Below are positions 7,580 to 17,901 of a stretch of 64,000 nucleotides of DNA, in pieces. The notes beneath the pieces are model-generated. The model did no database searches and was not told the DNA's origin. It saw nothing but the letters and a program-made list of their open reading frames with translations. Positions within the stretch are counted from its first letter, which is position 1. Every line of letters starts with the position of its first letter. This DNA is from Lactobacillus panisapium (GTDB lineage: Bacteria; Bacillota; Bacilli; Lactobacillales; Lactobacillaceae), in the NCBI RefSeq assembly GCF_019469265.1, contig NZ_CP048268.1:1023501-1087500 (forward strand). Reading direction: 5' to 3'. Both the position numbers and the translations under genes were made by a program.

Positions 7580-9041
7580 TGATATGAACCCCAAAATTAG
7601 GACAGTTTAATAAATTTTAACTAAGGACTAATGCCCGATATTCAAGCGGACTTAGTCCTTTTAGTTTTACTTTGATTCTTTGCTGGTTATAGTAACTGAT
7701 ATATTTTTGGATTGCTTCTTCCAGTTCGTTTAAATTCTTAAACTGGGTTTCGAAGCCATAGAACATTTCCCGTTTGAGTATGCCAAAGAACCCTTCCATT
7801 AATCCGTCATCTAAGGAATTGCCCTTACGCGACATAGACTGTTCGATTCCATGGTCTTTTAGCCAGGCTTGGAATTTAGGATGCTGGTACTGCCAGCCTT
7901 GATCTGTATGAAAAATCAGACCATTTAATGCTGGATGCTTGCGCCAAGCCTGTTTTAGCATGTCCATAATCTGTTTAAGGTTAGGACTGCGGGAAATGGA
8001 GTAGGCAATCACCTCTTGCGTGCAGCCATCAACAATGGGTGACAGGTAGGTCTTCTGACCGTTGAGTTTGAACTCGGTCACGTCTGAATACCACTTGTGT
8101 TCCGGGTAAACTGCGCTAAAATTACGTTTAATCAAGTCGTTCTTAATTGGACCCTGGTTGCCGCGATAGCTATTATACTTATGCCAGCGTTTACTGACGA
8201 TACCAAAGAGTTTCAGCTTGTTCATCAAGCGTTGTACTTTTTTGTGATTGACTAGCCAACCACGTCGCCTAAGTTCCAGAGTAATGCGCCGATAGCCATA
8301 GCGATGCCGGTGTTCTTCATAAATGGCTTTGATTTCAGCCATCACCTGCTGGTTGCCACGATCCTTATCCTTTTTCTGCAAATTGTAGTAATAATTACTG
8401 CGGGATAGATGCGGGAGATTGGGATTAGCATTAATAACAGCAAGAATAAAAGTTACGCTGACCTTGAGTTCACGCCTCAGCTGGGTAACTGCCCGGGCTA
8501 TTTCCGCGGCTTGCGGTTCTTGGTCCGCTGGTCGACTAAGGCGGTCAATTTTTTTATAAATTCGTTCTCGACGGTCAGCTTCAAGTTCTGCTGGCGTAAG
8601 TGCTCGTTTTCTTGCTTCAGACGTTTGATTTCTGGATCTTGTTTGGGCATGGGGTGATCGTCCTTTTTGTTTGATAACGACATTATACCCGTTTTCACGA
8701 TAGCTGCGAAGCCAATTAGCCAACATACCGTTACTTTTTAGGCCAAGATCAATTGCCACCTGATAAGCTGGTTCATGCTTGACTAGTACTCGTATAATAG
8801 CCTGCTTTTTAAACTCAAGTGAATATTCAGTATAGGGCTGGTCTAAAATAGCTAGGCCGTGACGTTGAATAAGAGCAAGCAAATACTTAATGTTAGCAGG
8901 ATTAATGCCATAACGTCGACCCAATTCACTAGGTCTAATGTTATAATTCCGCCAAAGATTGAAGATTTCAATTTTATCTTGTTTGGATAATTTAGCCATA
9001 ATAAAAACCTCGAAGTTGTCCTAACTTCGGGGTTCATATCA
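7580..9041 (-). mobile_element. IS3-family (IS150-like) insertion sequence, complete ends
   Basis: The element is 1462 bp. It has 25-bp terminal inverted repeats with two mismatches (7580-7604 and 9017-9041), starting TGATATGAACCCC and ending with its inverse complement, i.e. TG...CA ends. A 3-bp direct repeat CAT flanks it (7577-7579 and 9042-9044), typical of IS3 transposition. It carries one transposase region on the - strand. A small hairpin (CGAAGTT/AACTTCG, 9011-9029) overlaps the right repeat just before the transposase start. Such structures can shield a transposase gene from outside transcription. The intact target duplication suggests a fairly recent insertion. Confidence 0.9.
7617..8999 (-). 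CDS. IS3-family transposase, orfA and orfB merged into one frame with the zipper out of frame
   Basis: The frame codes for 460 residues. The N-terminal part (about 1-115) has two helix-turn-helix segments of OrfA type. The C-terminal half is the integrase-like DDE domain: D in WYSDVTEF, D in HTDQGWQY, E in EGFFGILKREMFYG. Normally OrfA continues into a leucine zipper and OrfB is reached by -1 slippage. Here the zipper (IKRLKQENEHLRQQN) lies in another frame, 8498-8650 on the - strand. The slippage heptamer A-AAA-AAA is still present at 8549-8555. A run of four C (8651-8654 on the complement) where three would keep OrfA in frame explains the fusion. The product lacks a readable zipper, so its activity is doubtful. 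Confidence 0.85.
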   Translation of the reverse strand: MAKLSKQDKIEIFNLWRNYNIRPSELGRRYGINPANIKYLLALIQRHGLAILDQPYTEYSLEFKKQAIIRVLVKHEPAYQVAIDLGLKSNGMLANWLRSYRENGYNVVIKQKGRSPHAQTRSRNQTSEARKRALTPAELEADRRERIYKKIDRLSRPADQEPQAAEIARAVTQLRRELKVSVTFILAVINANPNLPHLSRSNYYYNLQKKDKDRGNQQVMAEIKAIYEEHRHRYGYRRITLELRRRGWLVNHKKVQRLMNKLKLFGIVSKRWHKYNSYRGNQGPIKNDLIKRNFSAVYPEHKWYSDVTEFKLNGQKTYLSPIVDGCTQEVIAYSISRSPNLKQIMDMLKQAWRKHPALNGLIFHTDQGWQYQHPKFQAWLKDHGIEQSMSRKGNSLDDGLMEGFFGILKREMFYGFETQFKNLNELEEAIQKYISYYNQQRIKVKLKGLSPLEYRALVLS

Positions 9042-9061
9042 CATATCAGAATGCGATCTTT

Positions 9062-9949
9062 TTATTTGCGGATAATAAAGTGACGTTGCTTTTGTTTGTA
9101 AGTAAAGCCTTCTCCCAGTGCTTCGTGAACTTCAATTACGCTCACAAATGCTTTGGGGTCTTCGGCGCTAATTAATTCTTTCACGGCAGGAATTTCACGT
9201 GGCGAAACGACTAAATAGATTACAGGACGATTAACTTTACTATAGCCACCCCGAGCTTCGAAATAGGTAAAACCGCGATCAAGTTTTAAATCAATCATCT
9301 GCGCGATTTGCTGGTACTTATCTGATATTATTAGTAAACCACGAGCGGAGTAGGCTCCTTGTTGGACAGCATCCATTACGCGTGAAAGGATAAATGATGC
9401 CACCAGCGTATACATAATGTGCTTTAAGTCTAAATAAGTTAGTGACGCAAACAAGACCAGCGCATCGCAGAATAAAAGCACCTTGCCAGAGGACATGCCG
9501 TATTTTAATTGACAAATTCGGGCAATGATATCAGTCCCGCCTGAAGTGCCATTATACCTAAATACTAATCCTAGACCTATTCCAGATAGGGTTCCCGCTA
9601 AAATCGCTGACAAGAAGAGGTCGTGTTCCAAGTTTAATTGATATATAATAGGTATCAAGCGCCAAAACCATAGGAAAAAAGAGAGCCAAAGAGTTCCCCA
9701 AATTGTGTAAGTCAAGAGTCGCTTACCCATAAAGCGATATCCCAAAAATATTAGTGGGATATTTAAAATAAGCGAGGAAAGCCCCATATTGATGCCCCAA
9801 AAGTGTCTAAGAAGCAAAGTAATACCGCTGATACCGCCATCTGTTAACTGATTAGGTGCGGAAATCATGTCTAAACTTAAGCCATAAATGGCGCAACCTA
9901 GCATGATCATAAATAGTTCTAGAATGTTTCTTCTAGTAATTTTTTGCAT
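9062..9949 (-). CDS. YitT-family membrane protein (DUF161/DUF2179)
   Basis: The product is about 295 residues counted from ATG 9949; an in-frame TTG 24 bp upstream is possible. Five to six hydrophobic segments fill residues 10-195 or so, with the family signature FRYNGTSGGTDIIARI. A soluble C-terminal DUF2179 domain follows (RGFTYFEARGGYSKVNRPVIYLVVSPREIPAVKELI). Many Bacilli carry several paralogs; the transported substrate or role is not settled. It converges on the TPR gene, and the shared terminator is now split by the IS. Confidence 0.85.
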   Translation of the reverse strand: MQKITRRNILELFMIMLGCAIYGLSLDMISAPNQLTDGGISGITLLLRHFWGINMGLSSLILNIPLIFLGYRFMGKRLLTYTIWGTLWLSFFLWFWRLIPIIYQLNLEHDLFLSAILAGTLSGIGLGLVFRYNGTSGGTDIIARICQLKYGMSSGKVLLFCDALVLFASLTYLDLKHIMYTLVASFILSRVMDAVQQGAYSARGLLIISDKYQQIAQMIDLKLDRGFTYFEARGGYSKVNRPVIYLVVSPREIPAVKELISAEDPKAFVSVIEVHEALGEGFTYKQKQRHFIIRK

Positions 9950-10039
9950 GATGATTATTATCTTTCTATTCAATCTTTGACGCTATAAACTTACCACATT
10001 TTCTAATGAAAAACACTATACAAATGAGTTGATTATCTG

Positions 10040-11239
10040 ATGAAAAAAATAAATGATTTACCCCAAATTTTTGTTGCTGCAATTCCCGTACTTGAAAAGC
10101 TTGAAGAAGCGGGTTTTGAAGCATACTTTGTTGGTGGTTCAATTCGTGATTTGCTTTTAAAACGACATATTCATGATATTGATATTGCCAGCAGTGCATA
10201 TCCTGAAGAAGTTAAACGATTATTTCCTAAAACAATCGATACTGGCATTAAGCATGGTACTGTAACTGTCTTATACAATGGTAGTAGTTATGAAATAACA
10301 ACGTTTCGAACCGAATCAGGTTACCAGGATTTTCGCCGCCCTGATCATGTTACCTTTGTTAGAAGTCTCAAAGAGGACTTAAAGCGGCGTGATTTTACTA
10401 TCAATGCGTTAGCAATGAATACTAAAGGCGAAATTGTTGATCTATTCAATGGCTTAGATGATTTACACCACCATCTAATTAAAGCCGTTGGTGATCCTTT
10501 AGAACGCTTTCACGAGGACGCATTGCGCATGATGCGGGCAGTCCGCTTTATGAGTCAATTACAATTCGACCTGGAAGAGCAAACTGAAGAGGCTATTCGA
10601 CAACTCCATTATTTGTTACCTAAAATTTCGGTTGAACGAATCCGTGACGAGTTTGTCAAAATGGGGACTGGACCAAATTCAAGAAAGGCATTTGCGGTCT
10701 TCTTGGATACAGAATTAAGCGAAGGAGCTCCCGATTTTGCTGGCAAGAAAGATTTACTAGCAATTTACCCCAGTTTGAAGTTTGATCCTATTTTAGAATC
10801 AAGTCTTTGGGCCGTGATTATCATTTTACTGAAAATAGCTAACAATGAAATTGGTCAATTTATGCGCGATTGGAAAAATTCCAATGCAATGACCAGCAAA
10901 GTAGAAAAAATTGTTGATTTGTTTGACCTGCTTTCAGAACGTGCCCCAACGGATTATGAACTTTTTGAAGCAGGAAAAGAAACGTTATTGAATACAATTG
11001 ATGTTGCGCAAATTTTGGGGCAGCCAATTAATTCTGAGGCTTTAGTTGACCGCTATATGGCGTTACCAATTAAGTCTTCTTCTGAACTAGTTATTGATGG
11101 TCGCTTTCTAATCGCTGCCGGCGTTAATCCGGGCCCTAAACTAGGTGAACTACTTACAGACATTAAGAAAAAAGTGATTGCCGGTGAATTGGAAAATTCA
11201 CGTGAGGCAATCACCGCATTTTTAGGTAATGAATTTTAA
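10040..11239 (+). CDS. cca: CCA-adding tRNA nucleotidyltransferase
   Basis: The enzyme adds or repairs the 3' CCA end of tRNAs using CTP and ATP. The 399 residues match class II Bacilli enzymes. The head domain has [12 protein letters not shown] and the catalytic DID in [20 protein letters not shown] and [16 protein letters not shown] are the following nucleotide-recognition motifs. The C-terminal part is the helical tRNA-binding body. The stop codon overlaps the 3' end of the convergent PAQR gene by 4 bp. No strong ribosome site is visible before ATG 10040. Confidence 0.95.
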   Translation: MKKINDLPQIFVAAIPVLEKLEEAGFEAYFVGGSIRDLLLKRHIHDIDIASSAYPEEVKRLFPKTIDTGIKHGTVTVLYNGSSYEITTFRTESGYQDFRRPDHVTFVRSLKEDLKRRDFTINALAMNTKGEIVDLFNGLDDLHHHLIKAVGDPLERFHEDALRMMRAVRFMSQLQFDLEEQTEEAIRQLHYLLPKISVERIRDEFVKMGTGPNSRKAFAVFLDTELSEGAPDFAGKKDLLAIYPSLKFDPILESSLWAVIIILLKIANNEIGQFMRDWKNSNAMTSKVEKIVDLFDLLSERAPTDYELFEAGKETLLNTIDVAQILGQPINSEALVDRYMALPIKSSSELVIDGRFLIAAGVNPGPKLGELLTDIKKKVIAGELENSREAITAFLGNEF

Positions 11240-11901
11240 ACATAAAATAAAACAGCAAAATACATCAAAGCTGAACCGAGAAGAACAAACAGATGCCAGA
11301 CAACATGAATAAAGGGAACGTTTTTCATGGTATAAAGCAGTGCCCCAACGGTATAAGCAATTCCGCCGCCAACGAGGAGCCAAAAGCCGTTAGGACTCAA
11401 GCGGACATATAGGTATTTTCCAGCTAAAATAACCAGCCACCCCATACCAACATATAAAACCGTATCCAAAATGACATGCTTGCCCCGGTTAAAAATATAG
11501 TAGATGATTCCAAAGATTGCGATTAGCCAAATGAGGCTAAACAGTAGCCAGCCCCATTTGCCCCCGATAGCTACTAGTGCAAAGGGCGTATACGAGCCAC
11601 CGATTAAAAGGTAGATAGAGGAATGGTCAAAAATTTGGAATACATTTCGTGCTTTGGTAAAAATTAAGCTATGAAATAACGTCGAAAATAAATATAAAAT
11701 CAATAAGCAGCTGCCATAAATGGCAAAGGTAAAAAGCCTTATGGTGCTATGCATTGATACTGCCTTTAAAATTAATAAAATTAAGCCAACAATTGCTAAG
11801 CAAAAACCGATTCCGTGGGTAACCGCACTAAGCGTGTTATCTAATACGTAATAGTTTTTGCTTTTTTTAGTTGGCTCCTGCCAAAGTTCTTTTAATTTCA
11901 T
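11236..11901 (-). CDS. PAQR / hemolysin III family membrane protein (TrhA-like)
   Basis: The 221 residues contain seven predicted membrane helices. The PAQR landmarks are present: an N-terminal SAVTHGIGF with His before helix 1, the [17 protein letters not shown] motif after helix 3, and [17 protein letters not shown] in the last helix. These Asp/His residues bind a metal in PAQR receptors. In bacteria the family (HlyIII, TrhA) has been linked to membrane lipid or fluidity control; a hemolytic role is not implied. It is transcribed toward cca and overlaps its stop codon. Confidence 0.85.
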   Translation of the reverse strand: MKLKELWQEPTKKSKNYYVLDNTLSAVTHGIGFCLAIVGLILLILKAVSMHSTIRLFTFAIYGSCLLILYLFSTLFHSLIFTKARNVFQIFDHSSIYLLIGGSYTPFALVAIGGKWGWLLFSLIWLIAIFGIIYYIFNRGKHVILDTVLYVGMGWLVILAGKYLYVRLSPNGFWLLVGGGIAYTVGALLYTMKNVPFIHVVWHLFVLLGSALMYFAVLFYV

Positions 11902-12011
11902 TATGAAAAAAGATATTCACTTTCTTTTTTTTGTTATAATAATTTATAATTGATACAATTCACATTCTATCATACAATGTGAACAGCAATTCAGAATTGA
12001 GGTCGAGTAGG

Positions 12012-12872
12012 TTGTCAGAAATAAAAATTTTGACCGATTCTTCTGCACAGTTAACGCCAGAAGAAATTGAAAAATATCATATAACAGTTGTACCATTATC
12101 CGTAACAGTTGGTGGAAAGACATATCTTGATGGCGTTGAAATCACCAGGCAGGAATTTGTTGAAAAAATGAGTCAGGCAGAAGATCTGCCTAAAACAAGT
12201 CAACCACCAATCGGCAGATTAGTAGATACAATTAAGGACTTAACGGCTGATGGGAGTGAAGTCGTTGGCATCTTTTTGGCTAAAGCACTTAGCGGAACGG
12301 TTGATGCTGCCAGACAAGCAGTCGAATTAAGTGGCAAGTCGGATCTAGTTCATGTTGTTGACTCTGAACTGACTGATCGGGCTGAAGGCTTGCAAGTTTT
12401 GGCTGCCGCTCGCGATGTTGCAGCTGGGAAACAAGTTCCAGAAATTTTAACTCACCTTGAAAATATCAAGAAAACTCAGCGTTTGCGAATGATGATTGTC
12501 AACCTTGAAAATGTGATTAAAGGTGGACGGTTAGGGCCAATCTCAGGTAAGATTGCTAATTTGCTGAATATTAGAATCGAGTTACAAATGCCGCACGGTG
12601 AATTAAAAGTAGCCAAAAAAGGGCGCGGCAAGAAATTCACGATGGCATTTGACCAGCGTGTCCTAGATGATATTGAGGCTAATAAAGAAAAAATTAAAGA
12701 AGTTGGTATTTCCTACGTATCACTCAATGGTGTACCACAGCGTTTGCTTGATTTTGCCCAAAAAATTAAGGACATTAATTCTAAAATTGATGTGTTGGTA
12801 CGCGAAACTAGCCCAATAATTGCTACACACGCGGGCATGGATGCATACGCAATTTTATATTATACGGAGTAA
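12012..12872 (+). CDS. DegV-family fatty-acid-binding protein (first copy)
   Basis: The product is about 286 residues starting at TTG 12012 (MSEIKILTDSS). GAGG ends 9 nt upstream; the in-frame GTG at 11979 would put the ribosome site inside the gene. DegV signatures are TDSSAQLT (about 7-14), LPKTSQPPIG, a GIFLAKALSGT segment, and the C-terminal SPIIATHAGMDAYAI. DegV/FakB proteins hold a fatty acid and present it to the kinase FakA for incorporation into phospholipid. No fakA is in this window. The gene is followed by the yozE-like gene after 4 bp. A second copy lies at 34476. Confidence 0.88.
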   Translation: MSEIKILTDSSAQLTPEEIEKYHITVVPLSVTVGGKTYLDGVEITRQEFVEKMSQAEDLPKTSQPPIGRLVDTIKDLTADGSEVVGIFLAKALSGTVDAARQAVELSGKSDLVHVVDSELTDRAEGLQVLAAARDVAAGKQVPEILTHLENIKKTQRLRMMIVNLENVIKGGRLGPISGKIANLLNIRIELQMPHGELKVAKKGRGKKFTMAFDQRVLDDIEANKEKIKEVGISYVSLNGVPQRLLDFAQKIKDINSKIDVLVRETSPIIATHAGMDAYAILYYTE

Positions 12873-12876
12873 TTAA

Positions 12877-13107
12877 TTGGCATATCGAGAAAGTTTTTAC
12901 CGTTACTTAATGACGTTACGGGATGCAGATTCCACCGATCCTGTCGTGCAATTTGCAAATAATGCACAAAATGATCAAACTTTTCCTAAGCAAGAGCAAA
13001 ATTACGAAAAGCTATCGGAGTATCTTGAGCTAAATGCGGGCTATTTACCGAGCATGAGCATTTTTGATCAAGCTTATCAGATGTATCACGATAAAATGAT
13101 GTATTAA
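12877..13107 (+). CDS. YozE family protein (UPF0346)
   Basis: This 76-residue acidic, helical protein starts at TTG 12877 after ACGGAG. The characteristic features are [11 protein letters not shown] at the N-terminus, [25 protein letters not shown] in the middle and [11 protein letters not shown] at the end. The family has a SAM-like helical fold of unknown function and is usually found as a small gene in Bacilli. It is probably translated from the degV transcript and is followed directly by a terminator. Confidence 0.85.
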   Translation: MAYRESFYRYLMTLRDADSTDPVVQFANNAQNDQTFPKQEQNYEKLSEYLELNAGYLPSMSIFDQAYQMYHDKMMY

Positions 13108-13109
13108 CA

Positions 13110-13133
13110 AAGGCTCCTTCTTGGGGCCTTTTT
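13110..13133 (+). terminator. Terminator after the yozE-like gene
   Basis: The stem AAGGCTCC / GGGGCCTT (8 bp with one G-T pair) and a 5-nt loop are followed by a short T run. Confidence 0.7.
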
Positions 13134-13154
13134 AGTGTAAAGAAGGCAAAAACA

Positions 13155-13994
13155 ATGGCTAAAATTCAATGGTATCCTGGTCACATGAACAAGGCTCGCA
13201 ATCAACTTGAGGACAAAATGGGATTAATTGATGTTCTGGTTGAAGTACTTGATGCGAGAATTCCTGAGTCATCTAGAAATCCGATGATTGAAGACTTAGT
13301 TGGCGATAAACCGCACTTAATTATTTTAAATAAAGCTGACTTGGCCGACCCGGTAATGACTAAAATCTGGCAGAAAAAATTGAGTGGCAAAGGCAAGGTG
13401 GTAATGGCACTGGACTCTTTGCATAATACTAACATGCAGGTTTTAGTTCGGATGGTGAAAAAAGCAGCAAGCGCTAAAATTGCTAAATTGGAAGCAAAAG
13501 GTGCAGCCAATCCGGTTATTCGCATTGCTCTGGCCGGCATCCCTAACTGTGGTAAGTCGACCATTATTAATCGTTTGGTTGGCCGCAATGTAGCGGCTGT
13601 GGGTAATAAGCCTGGTGTAACCAAGGGCCAAACTTGGTTGAAGACGCAATCTAATATTCAGATTTTAGATACTCCCGGAATTTTATGGCCTAAGTTTGAA
13701 GATCAGGACGTTGGCTATAAGCTTGCCGCCTTTGGCGCAATTAAAGATAGTATTTTTAGTGCTGATGATGTTGCGCTATTTTTACTTGCCAGGTTGCGTG
13801 AACATTATTTGGGCGATGTGGCGAAGTTTGCGCGAACAACTAAGGAACAAGTAGGCCGAATCAATGATACAGATTTGCTTTTGGCCCTTACCGAAGAATA
13901 CGGGATGCGTGACGACTATGATCGCTTTTCTTTGTATCTTCTCCAACGCCTGCGTAAAGGCAAAGTAGGAAGGATCACATTAGATCGACCATGA
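13155..13994 (+). CDS. rbgA: Ribosome biogenesis GTPase RbgA (YlqF)
   Basis: RbgA is a circularly permuted GTPase that finishes the 50S subunit. In the 279 residues the order of motifs is G4 (NKADL, about 59-63), then G1 (GIPNCGKST, about 130-138), then G3 (DTPGILWP). That order is diagnostic. The N-terminal [11 protein letters not shown] is the family signature, and a helical C-terminal domain completes it. The stop codon overlaps the rnhB start in ATGA, so the two are translationally coupled, as in many Bacilli. Confidence 0.95.
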   Translation: MAKIQWYPGHMNKARNQLEDKMGLIDVLVEVLDARIPESSRNPMIEDLVGDKPHLIILNKADLADPVMTKIWQKKLSGKGKVVMALDSLHNTNMQVLVRMVKKAASAKIAKLEAKGAANPVIRIALAGIPNCGKSTIINRLVGRNVAAVGNKPGVTKGQTWLKTQSNIQILDTPGILWPKFEDQDVGYKLAAFGAIKDSIFSADDVALFLLARLREHYLGDVAKFARTTKEQVGRINDTDLLLALTEEYGMRDDYDRFSLYLLQRLRKGKVGRITLDRP

Positions 13995-14746
13995 CAATCA
14001 ATGAAATAAAAACTTTATTAACTCAAGAAAAACTTCCCACAGAAACAATCACCCAGTTGGCGCAAGATCCAAGAGCAGGCGTTCAAAAATTACTGGTTAG
14101 CTATCAAAAGCGTCAGGCTAAATTAGCAAGTAAAAAAGCAGCATTTGAAAAGCGGTTTGATTATGAGCGCCAATTTTGGGCTAAAAAGCAAGTAGTGGCC
14201 GGTGTCGATGAAGTTGGTCGTGGACCTTTGGCTGGTCCGGTGGTGACAGCTGCCGTCGTTATTGACCAGGATTTTGATCTGATCGACGTGAATGATTCGA
14301 AAAAACTGAGTGCTAAAAAAAGATGCGAACTTTATCCTAAAATTTCAGAAGAAGCAGTCAGTGTCGCTGTCGGCGTCAAAGACGCTGAGGTAATAGACAA
14401 AGTAAATATTTATGAAGCAGACCGATTGGCTATGGCACAGGCCGTCAATAATTTAGATTGTTCCGTTGATGCTTTGCTTGTTGATGCGATGGATGTGCCG
14501 GTAGCTCTTCCGCAAGTGAAGTTAATTAAAGGGGATGCAAAGTCTAATTCGATTGCTGCCGCTTCAATTGTTGCCAAGGTTTTTCGTGATAAGCTAATGG
14601 CAGATTATGCTAAAATCTATCCCGAATATCACTTTGAAGTCAATGCCGGCTATGGTACTAAAGAGCATTTGGCCGCTATCAGGCAGTATGGCCCATCACC
14701 AATTCACCGTAAAACATTTGCACCTGTCAGTGAGTTTTATCAATAA
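13991..14746 (+). CDS. rnhB: Ribonuclease HII
   Basis: The enzyme cleaves RNA in RNA-DNA hybrids and single ribonucleotides in DNA. The 251 residues include an N-terminal helical extension of about 70 residues typical of Firmicutes. The catalytic core follows: [14 protein letters not shown] holds the first Asp and Glu, LLVDAMD holds a further Asp, and [21 protein letters not shown] is the conserved RNase HII block. The start overlaps the rbgA stop by 4 bp. A CCTCC...GGAGG pairing just after the stop could form a weak hairpin reaching into the dprA ribosome site. Confidence 0.95.
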   Translation: MTINEIKTLLTQEKLPTETITQLAQDPRAGVQKLLVSYQKRQAKLASKKAAFEKRFDYERQFWAKKQVVAGVDEVGRGPLAGPVVTAAVVIDQDFDLIDVNDSKKLSAKKRCELYPKISEEAVSVAVGVKDAEVIDKVNIYEADRLAMAQAVNNLDCSVDALLVDAMDVPVALPQVKLIKGDAKSNSIAAASIVAKVFRDKLMADYAKIYPEYHFEVNAGYGTKEHLAAIRQYGPSPIHRKTFAPVSEFYQ

Positions 14747-14792
14747 AAAATTTCCCTCCTTTTTTACGTATATGTAGATAGGGAGGTTTTTT

Positions 14793-15623
14793 ATGAAAAC
14801 AACAAATTTTCTTTTGCGTTTAAAATTACAAAAAGGAATTGGTTATGTTAAGATGTTAAAAATTGCTAGTCAACTAGATACAGCTGATGTCAATCTTAAA
14901 GCGCTGATGAAAATGGACTTGCCTAGCAATTTAAAAAGAGCGAGTTTAGCTGCTTATAATGATGATCAGGCGGAAATTTACGTAAAACGAATCAAGAAGC
15001 AGTGTCAGGTTATTAGCTTTTTTGACGATGTGTATCCGGAGCAATTGCGCCAAATTTACCGGCCGCCGTTAGTTTTGTTTGCTCAGGGAGATGTTAATCT
15101 CTTACAGCAAAAAATTGTGACAATAGTGGGTTCACGCATGGCAACGTCATATAGTCGTTCAGTTTTGACCAAATTGGTTCCCCATCTTGTTAAAAAAGGC
15201 TGGGTGATTGCTAGTGGCTTGGCTAAGGGCGTTGACGTGATGGCGCACAAGGCAGCACTAACTAGTGAAGGTAAAACAATCGCGGTAGTTGGTAATGGCT
15301 TAAATCATTTTTATCCGCTCAGTAATTATCACGTTCAAGAACAAATTATCCGCCGTGGCCTAATTCTTAGCGAGTATTTGCCTGACACGCCGCCAAGACC
15401 CTTTCGTTTTCCGCAAAGAAATCGGATATTAGCTGGTATTGCCCAAAAAGTAGTTGTTACCGAGGCGCAGGAAAAATCCGGTTCACTGATTACAGCGAAC
15501 CTGGCATTACAGGAAAATCGCGATATTTATGCGGTTCCGGGGCCAATTGACAATGAGCTTTCTGCTGGGCCAAACAAGCTGATTGCCGCGGGGGCGATTC
15601 CGATAACTGATTATCAGTTATAA
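14793..15623 (+). CDS. dprA: DNA processing protein DprA
   Basis: DprA protects incoming single-stranded DNA and loads RecA during natural transformation. The 276 residues have an N-terminal helical domain and a Rossmann-like core with IVTIVGSRMATSYS, IASGLAKGVDVMAH and VVGNGLNHFYPLSN. EKSGSLITANLALQENRDIYAVPG follows, then SAGPNKLIAAGA. The protein ends there, so the C-terminal winged-helix seen in some homologs is absent. GGAGG is 6 nt before ATG 14793; an upstream CCTCC could pair with it. The gene lies before topA as in other Lactobacillaceae. Confidence 0.93.
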   Translation: MKTTNFLLRLKLQKGIGYVKMLKIASQLDTADVNLKALMKMDLPSNLKRASLAAYNDDQAEIYVKRIKKQCQVISFFDDVYPEQLRQIYRPPLVLFAQGDVNLLQQKIVTIVGSRMATSYSRSVLTKLVPHLVKKGWVIASGLAKGVDVMAHKAALTSEGKTIAVVGNGLNHFYPLSNYHVQEQIIRRGLILSEYLPDTPPRPFRFPQRNRILAGIAQKVVVTEAQEKSGSLITANLALQENRDIYAVPGPIDNELSAGPNKLIAAGAIPITDYQL

Positions 15624-15705
15624 CTTGAAAGATTTGACAATTTGCGGGTAAATATACTATTGTCAGACTAGTATTTTAAAAAAGAATTTAATGAGGAGGC
15701 TTTTG

Positions 15706-17811
15706 ATGCCAACAAAATCAAAGCCAAAAAAACGTAAAAAAACATTAGTGATCGTTGAGTCGCCGGCTAAGGCTAAGACTATTGAAAAATATCTCGGACG
15801 TAATTATCGCGTCATTGCATCGAAAGGCCATATTCGTGATTTACCTAAGTCACAAATGGGAATTGATTTTGATCATGATTACAAACCGAAATATATTTCG
15901 ATTCGGGGTAAAGGCGACACGATTAAAGAATTAAAATCTGAGGCTAAGAAAGCTAAAGATGTTTACCTAGCATCTGACCCCGATCGTGAAGGAGAAGCAA
16001 TTGCGTGGCATGTGGCTCATGCCTTAAATCTGGATGATACGGCTAAGAACCGGGTTACTTTTAACGAAGTTACCAAGGATGCTGTTAAAAACAGTTTTAA
16101 AAATCCCCGTGCCATTGATATGGATACGGTAAATGCTCAGCAGGCCAGAAGAATCCTAGATCGAATTGTAGGATATTCTTTATCGCCAATTCTATGGGAT
16201 AAGGTGAAAAAAGGACTTAGTGCAGGACGTGTTCAGTCTGTTGCTCTTAAGTTGGTAATTGACCGCGAAAAGGAAATTAAAAACTTTAAGCCCGAAGAAT
16301 ACTGGACAATTGATGCCGAGTTCAAAAAGAAAACTAAGGCGTTTAAGGCACAATTCTGGGGCGTCGATGGCAAAAAGCAGGATTTGCCGAATAATGAAGC
16401 CGTGCAAAAAGTTCTAGCAAAAATTGATAAAAAGCAGGCTTTTCAAGTTAATAATGTCGTTAAGCGTGAACGTCGGCGGCAACCTGCTGCACCGTTTACG
16501 ACTTCAACTATGCAGCAAGAAGCTAATAAGCGTCTAAATTATCGGACGCGCAGAACCATGAGTATTGCACAGCAGTTATATGAAGGTATTAGTCTGGGCA
16601 AACAGGGCACAGTCGGTCTAATCACCTATATGAGAACGGACTCTAAAAGGACATCCCCAATTGCTCAAGCTGAAGCATCTAAGTTCCTAAATGAAAAATA
16701 CGGCAAAGAATATGCTGCCAAAGGTGCAAGACACTTTAAAAATCAGGAAGATGCGCAGGATGCCCATGAAGCAATTCGGCCTACAAGTGTTTACCGGACA
16801 CCCGAATCTTTAAAGGATGTTTTAACTACCGAACAATATCGTCTTTACAAACTGATTTGGTCCCGCTTTTTAGCCAGTGAAATGACGCCTGCTGTTTACG
16901 ATACCGTAAGAGCTGACATTGAACAAAATGGGGTAATTTTCCGGACGACTGGTTCGAAAATGAAGTTTGCTGGTTTCACCAAGGTTTATGATAATTTGCA
17001 GGAAAAAAATGTAGAATTACCTGAACTAGATGATGGTGATCAAGTTAAGTTAGCAAAATCCGATAACAAGCAGCATTTTACGTTGCCGCCTGCACGCTAC
17101 ACGGAAGCCAGTTTAGTTCATACACTGGAAGAAAATGGTGTCGGGCGTCCGTCAACCTACGCGCCAACGATCGATACGATTCAGCGTCGCTATTATGTCA
17201 AGCTTGAGGGTAAAGCAATAGTACCTACTGAATTAGGAGAGATTGTCGATAACTTAATCGAAAAATTCTTCCCGGATATTGTTAACATTGATTTTACCGC
17301 CCAATTAGAAAGCGACCTCGATAGCATTGAGGCAGGGAAGAAAAATTGGGTCAAGGTAATTGACGAATATTATCACCCGTTTAAAAAGGAATTAGATAAA
17401 GCCGAGTCAGGCATTCAAAAAGTTCAGATTAAGGATGAACCTGCTGGTTTTAACTGCGATATCTGTGGTGCGCCGATGGTGATCAAGATGGGACGCTATG
17501 GTAAGTTCTACGCCTGCTCACGTTTTCCTGATTGCCGCAACACTAAGGCAATTGTGAAAAAGGTCGGTGTAATCTGTCCGAAATGCGGTAAAGGTGATGT
17601 AGTTGAGAAGAAGTCTAAGCGCAACCGCAAATTCTATGGCTGCTCTCGCTACCCTGACTGTGATTTTGTTTCCTGGGACAAGCCGATTAACCGTGTCTGC
17701 CCTAATGACGGTCATTTCTTAGTGGAAAAGAAAAACAAAAAAGGTCTGGTTATTTTATGTCCAAATGGTGACTATAAAGAAGAGCCTAAGGAAGAACAGA
17801 CCGCAAAATAA
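15706..17811 (+). CDS. topA: DNA topoisomerase I
   Basis: The enzyme relaxes negative supercoils by cutting one strand. The start is ATG 15706 ([14 protein letters not shown]) because AGGAGG lies inside the longer in-frame reading. The 701 residues contain the TOPRIM domain ([30 protein letters not shown]), the active-site region [10 protein letters not shown] with its catalytic Tyr, and HEAIRPT. C-terminally there are two Cys4-type zinc ribbons (CDICGAPM...CSRFPDC and CPKCGKG...CSRYPDC) and a third degenerate one. Length and architecture are typical. A terminator follows. Confidence 0.96.
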   Translation: MPTKSKPKKRKKTLVIVESPAKAKTIEKYLGRNYRVIASKGHIRDLPKSQMGIDFDHDYKPKYISIRGKGDTIKELKSEAKKAKDVYLASDPDREGEAIAWHVAHALNLDDTAKNRVTFNEVTKDAVKNSFKNPRAIDMDTVNAQQARRILDRIVGYSLSPILWDKVKKGLSAGRVQSVALKLVIDREKEIKNFKPEEYWTIDAEFKKKTKAFKAQFWGVDGKKQDLPNNEAVQKVLAKIDKKQAFQVNNVVKRERRRQPAAPFTTSTMQQEANKRLNYRTRRTMSIAQQLYEGISLGKQGTVGLITYMRTDSKRTSPIAQAEASKFLNEKYGKEYAAKGARHFKNQEDAQDAHEAIRPTSVYRTPESLKDVLTTEQYRLYKLIWSRFLASEMTPAVYDTVRADIEQNGVIFRTTGSKMKFAGFTKVYDNLQEKNVELPELDDGDQVKLAKSDNKQHFTLPPARYTEASLVHTLEENGVGRPSTYAPTIDTIQRRYYVKLEGKAIVPTELGEIVDNLIEKFFPDIVNIDFTAQLESDLDSIEAGKKNWVKVIDEYYHPFKKELDKAESGIQKVQIKDEPAGFNCDICGAPMVIKMGRYGKFYACSRFPDCRNTKAIVKKVGVICPKCGKGDVVEKKSKRNRKFYGCSRYPDCDFVSWDKPINRVCPNDGHFLVEKKNKKGLVILCPNGDYKEEPKEEQTAK

Positions 17812-17827
17812 CATTAAATTTAATTAA

Positions 17828-17865
17828 ATATCATCAAATCACTTAGATTTGATGATATTCTTTTT
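17828..17865 (+). terminator. Terminator after topA
   Basis: The stem ATATCATCAAAT / ATTTGATGATAT (12 bp) with a 7-nt loop is followed by TTCTTTTT. Confidence 0.85.
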
Positions 17866-17901
17866 ATATAAGTAAATAAAAATTAGTAAAGGAATATAAA
17901 T

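Larger units (their letters stand above)
7567..9063. terminator. Bidirectional terminator split by an IS insertion in its loop
   Basis: AAAAAGATCGCAT (7567-7579) and ATGCGATCTTTTT (9051-9063) are exact inverse complements. If the IS (7580-9041) and one copy of the 3-bp target duplication are removed, they form a 13-bp stem with a 6-nt ATCAGA loop flanked by A- and T-runs. That would be an ideal terminator for the convergent TPR gene and yitT-like gene. Now 1.47 kb separates the arms. Confidence 0.8.
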
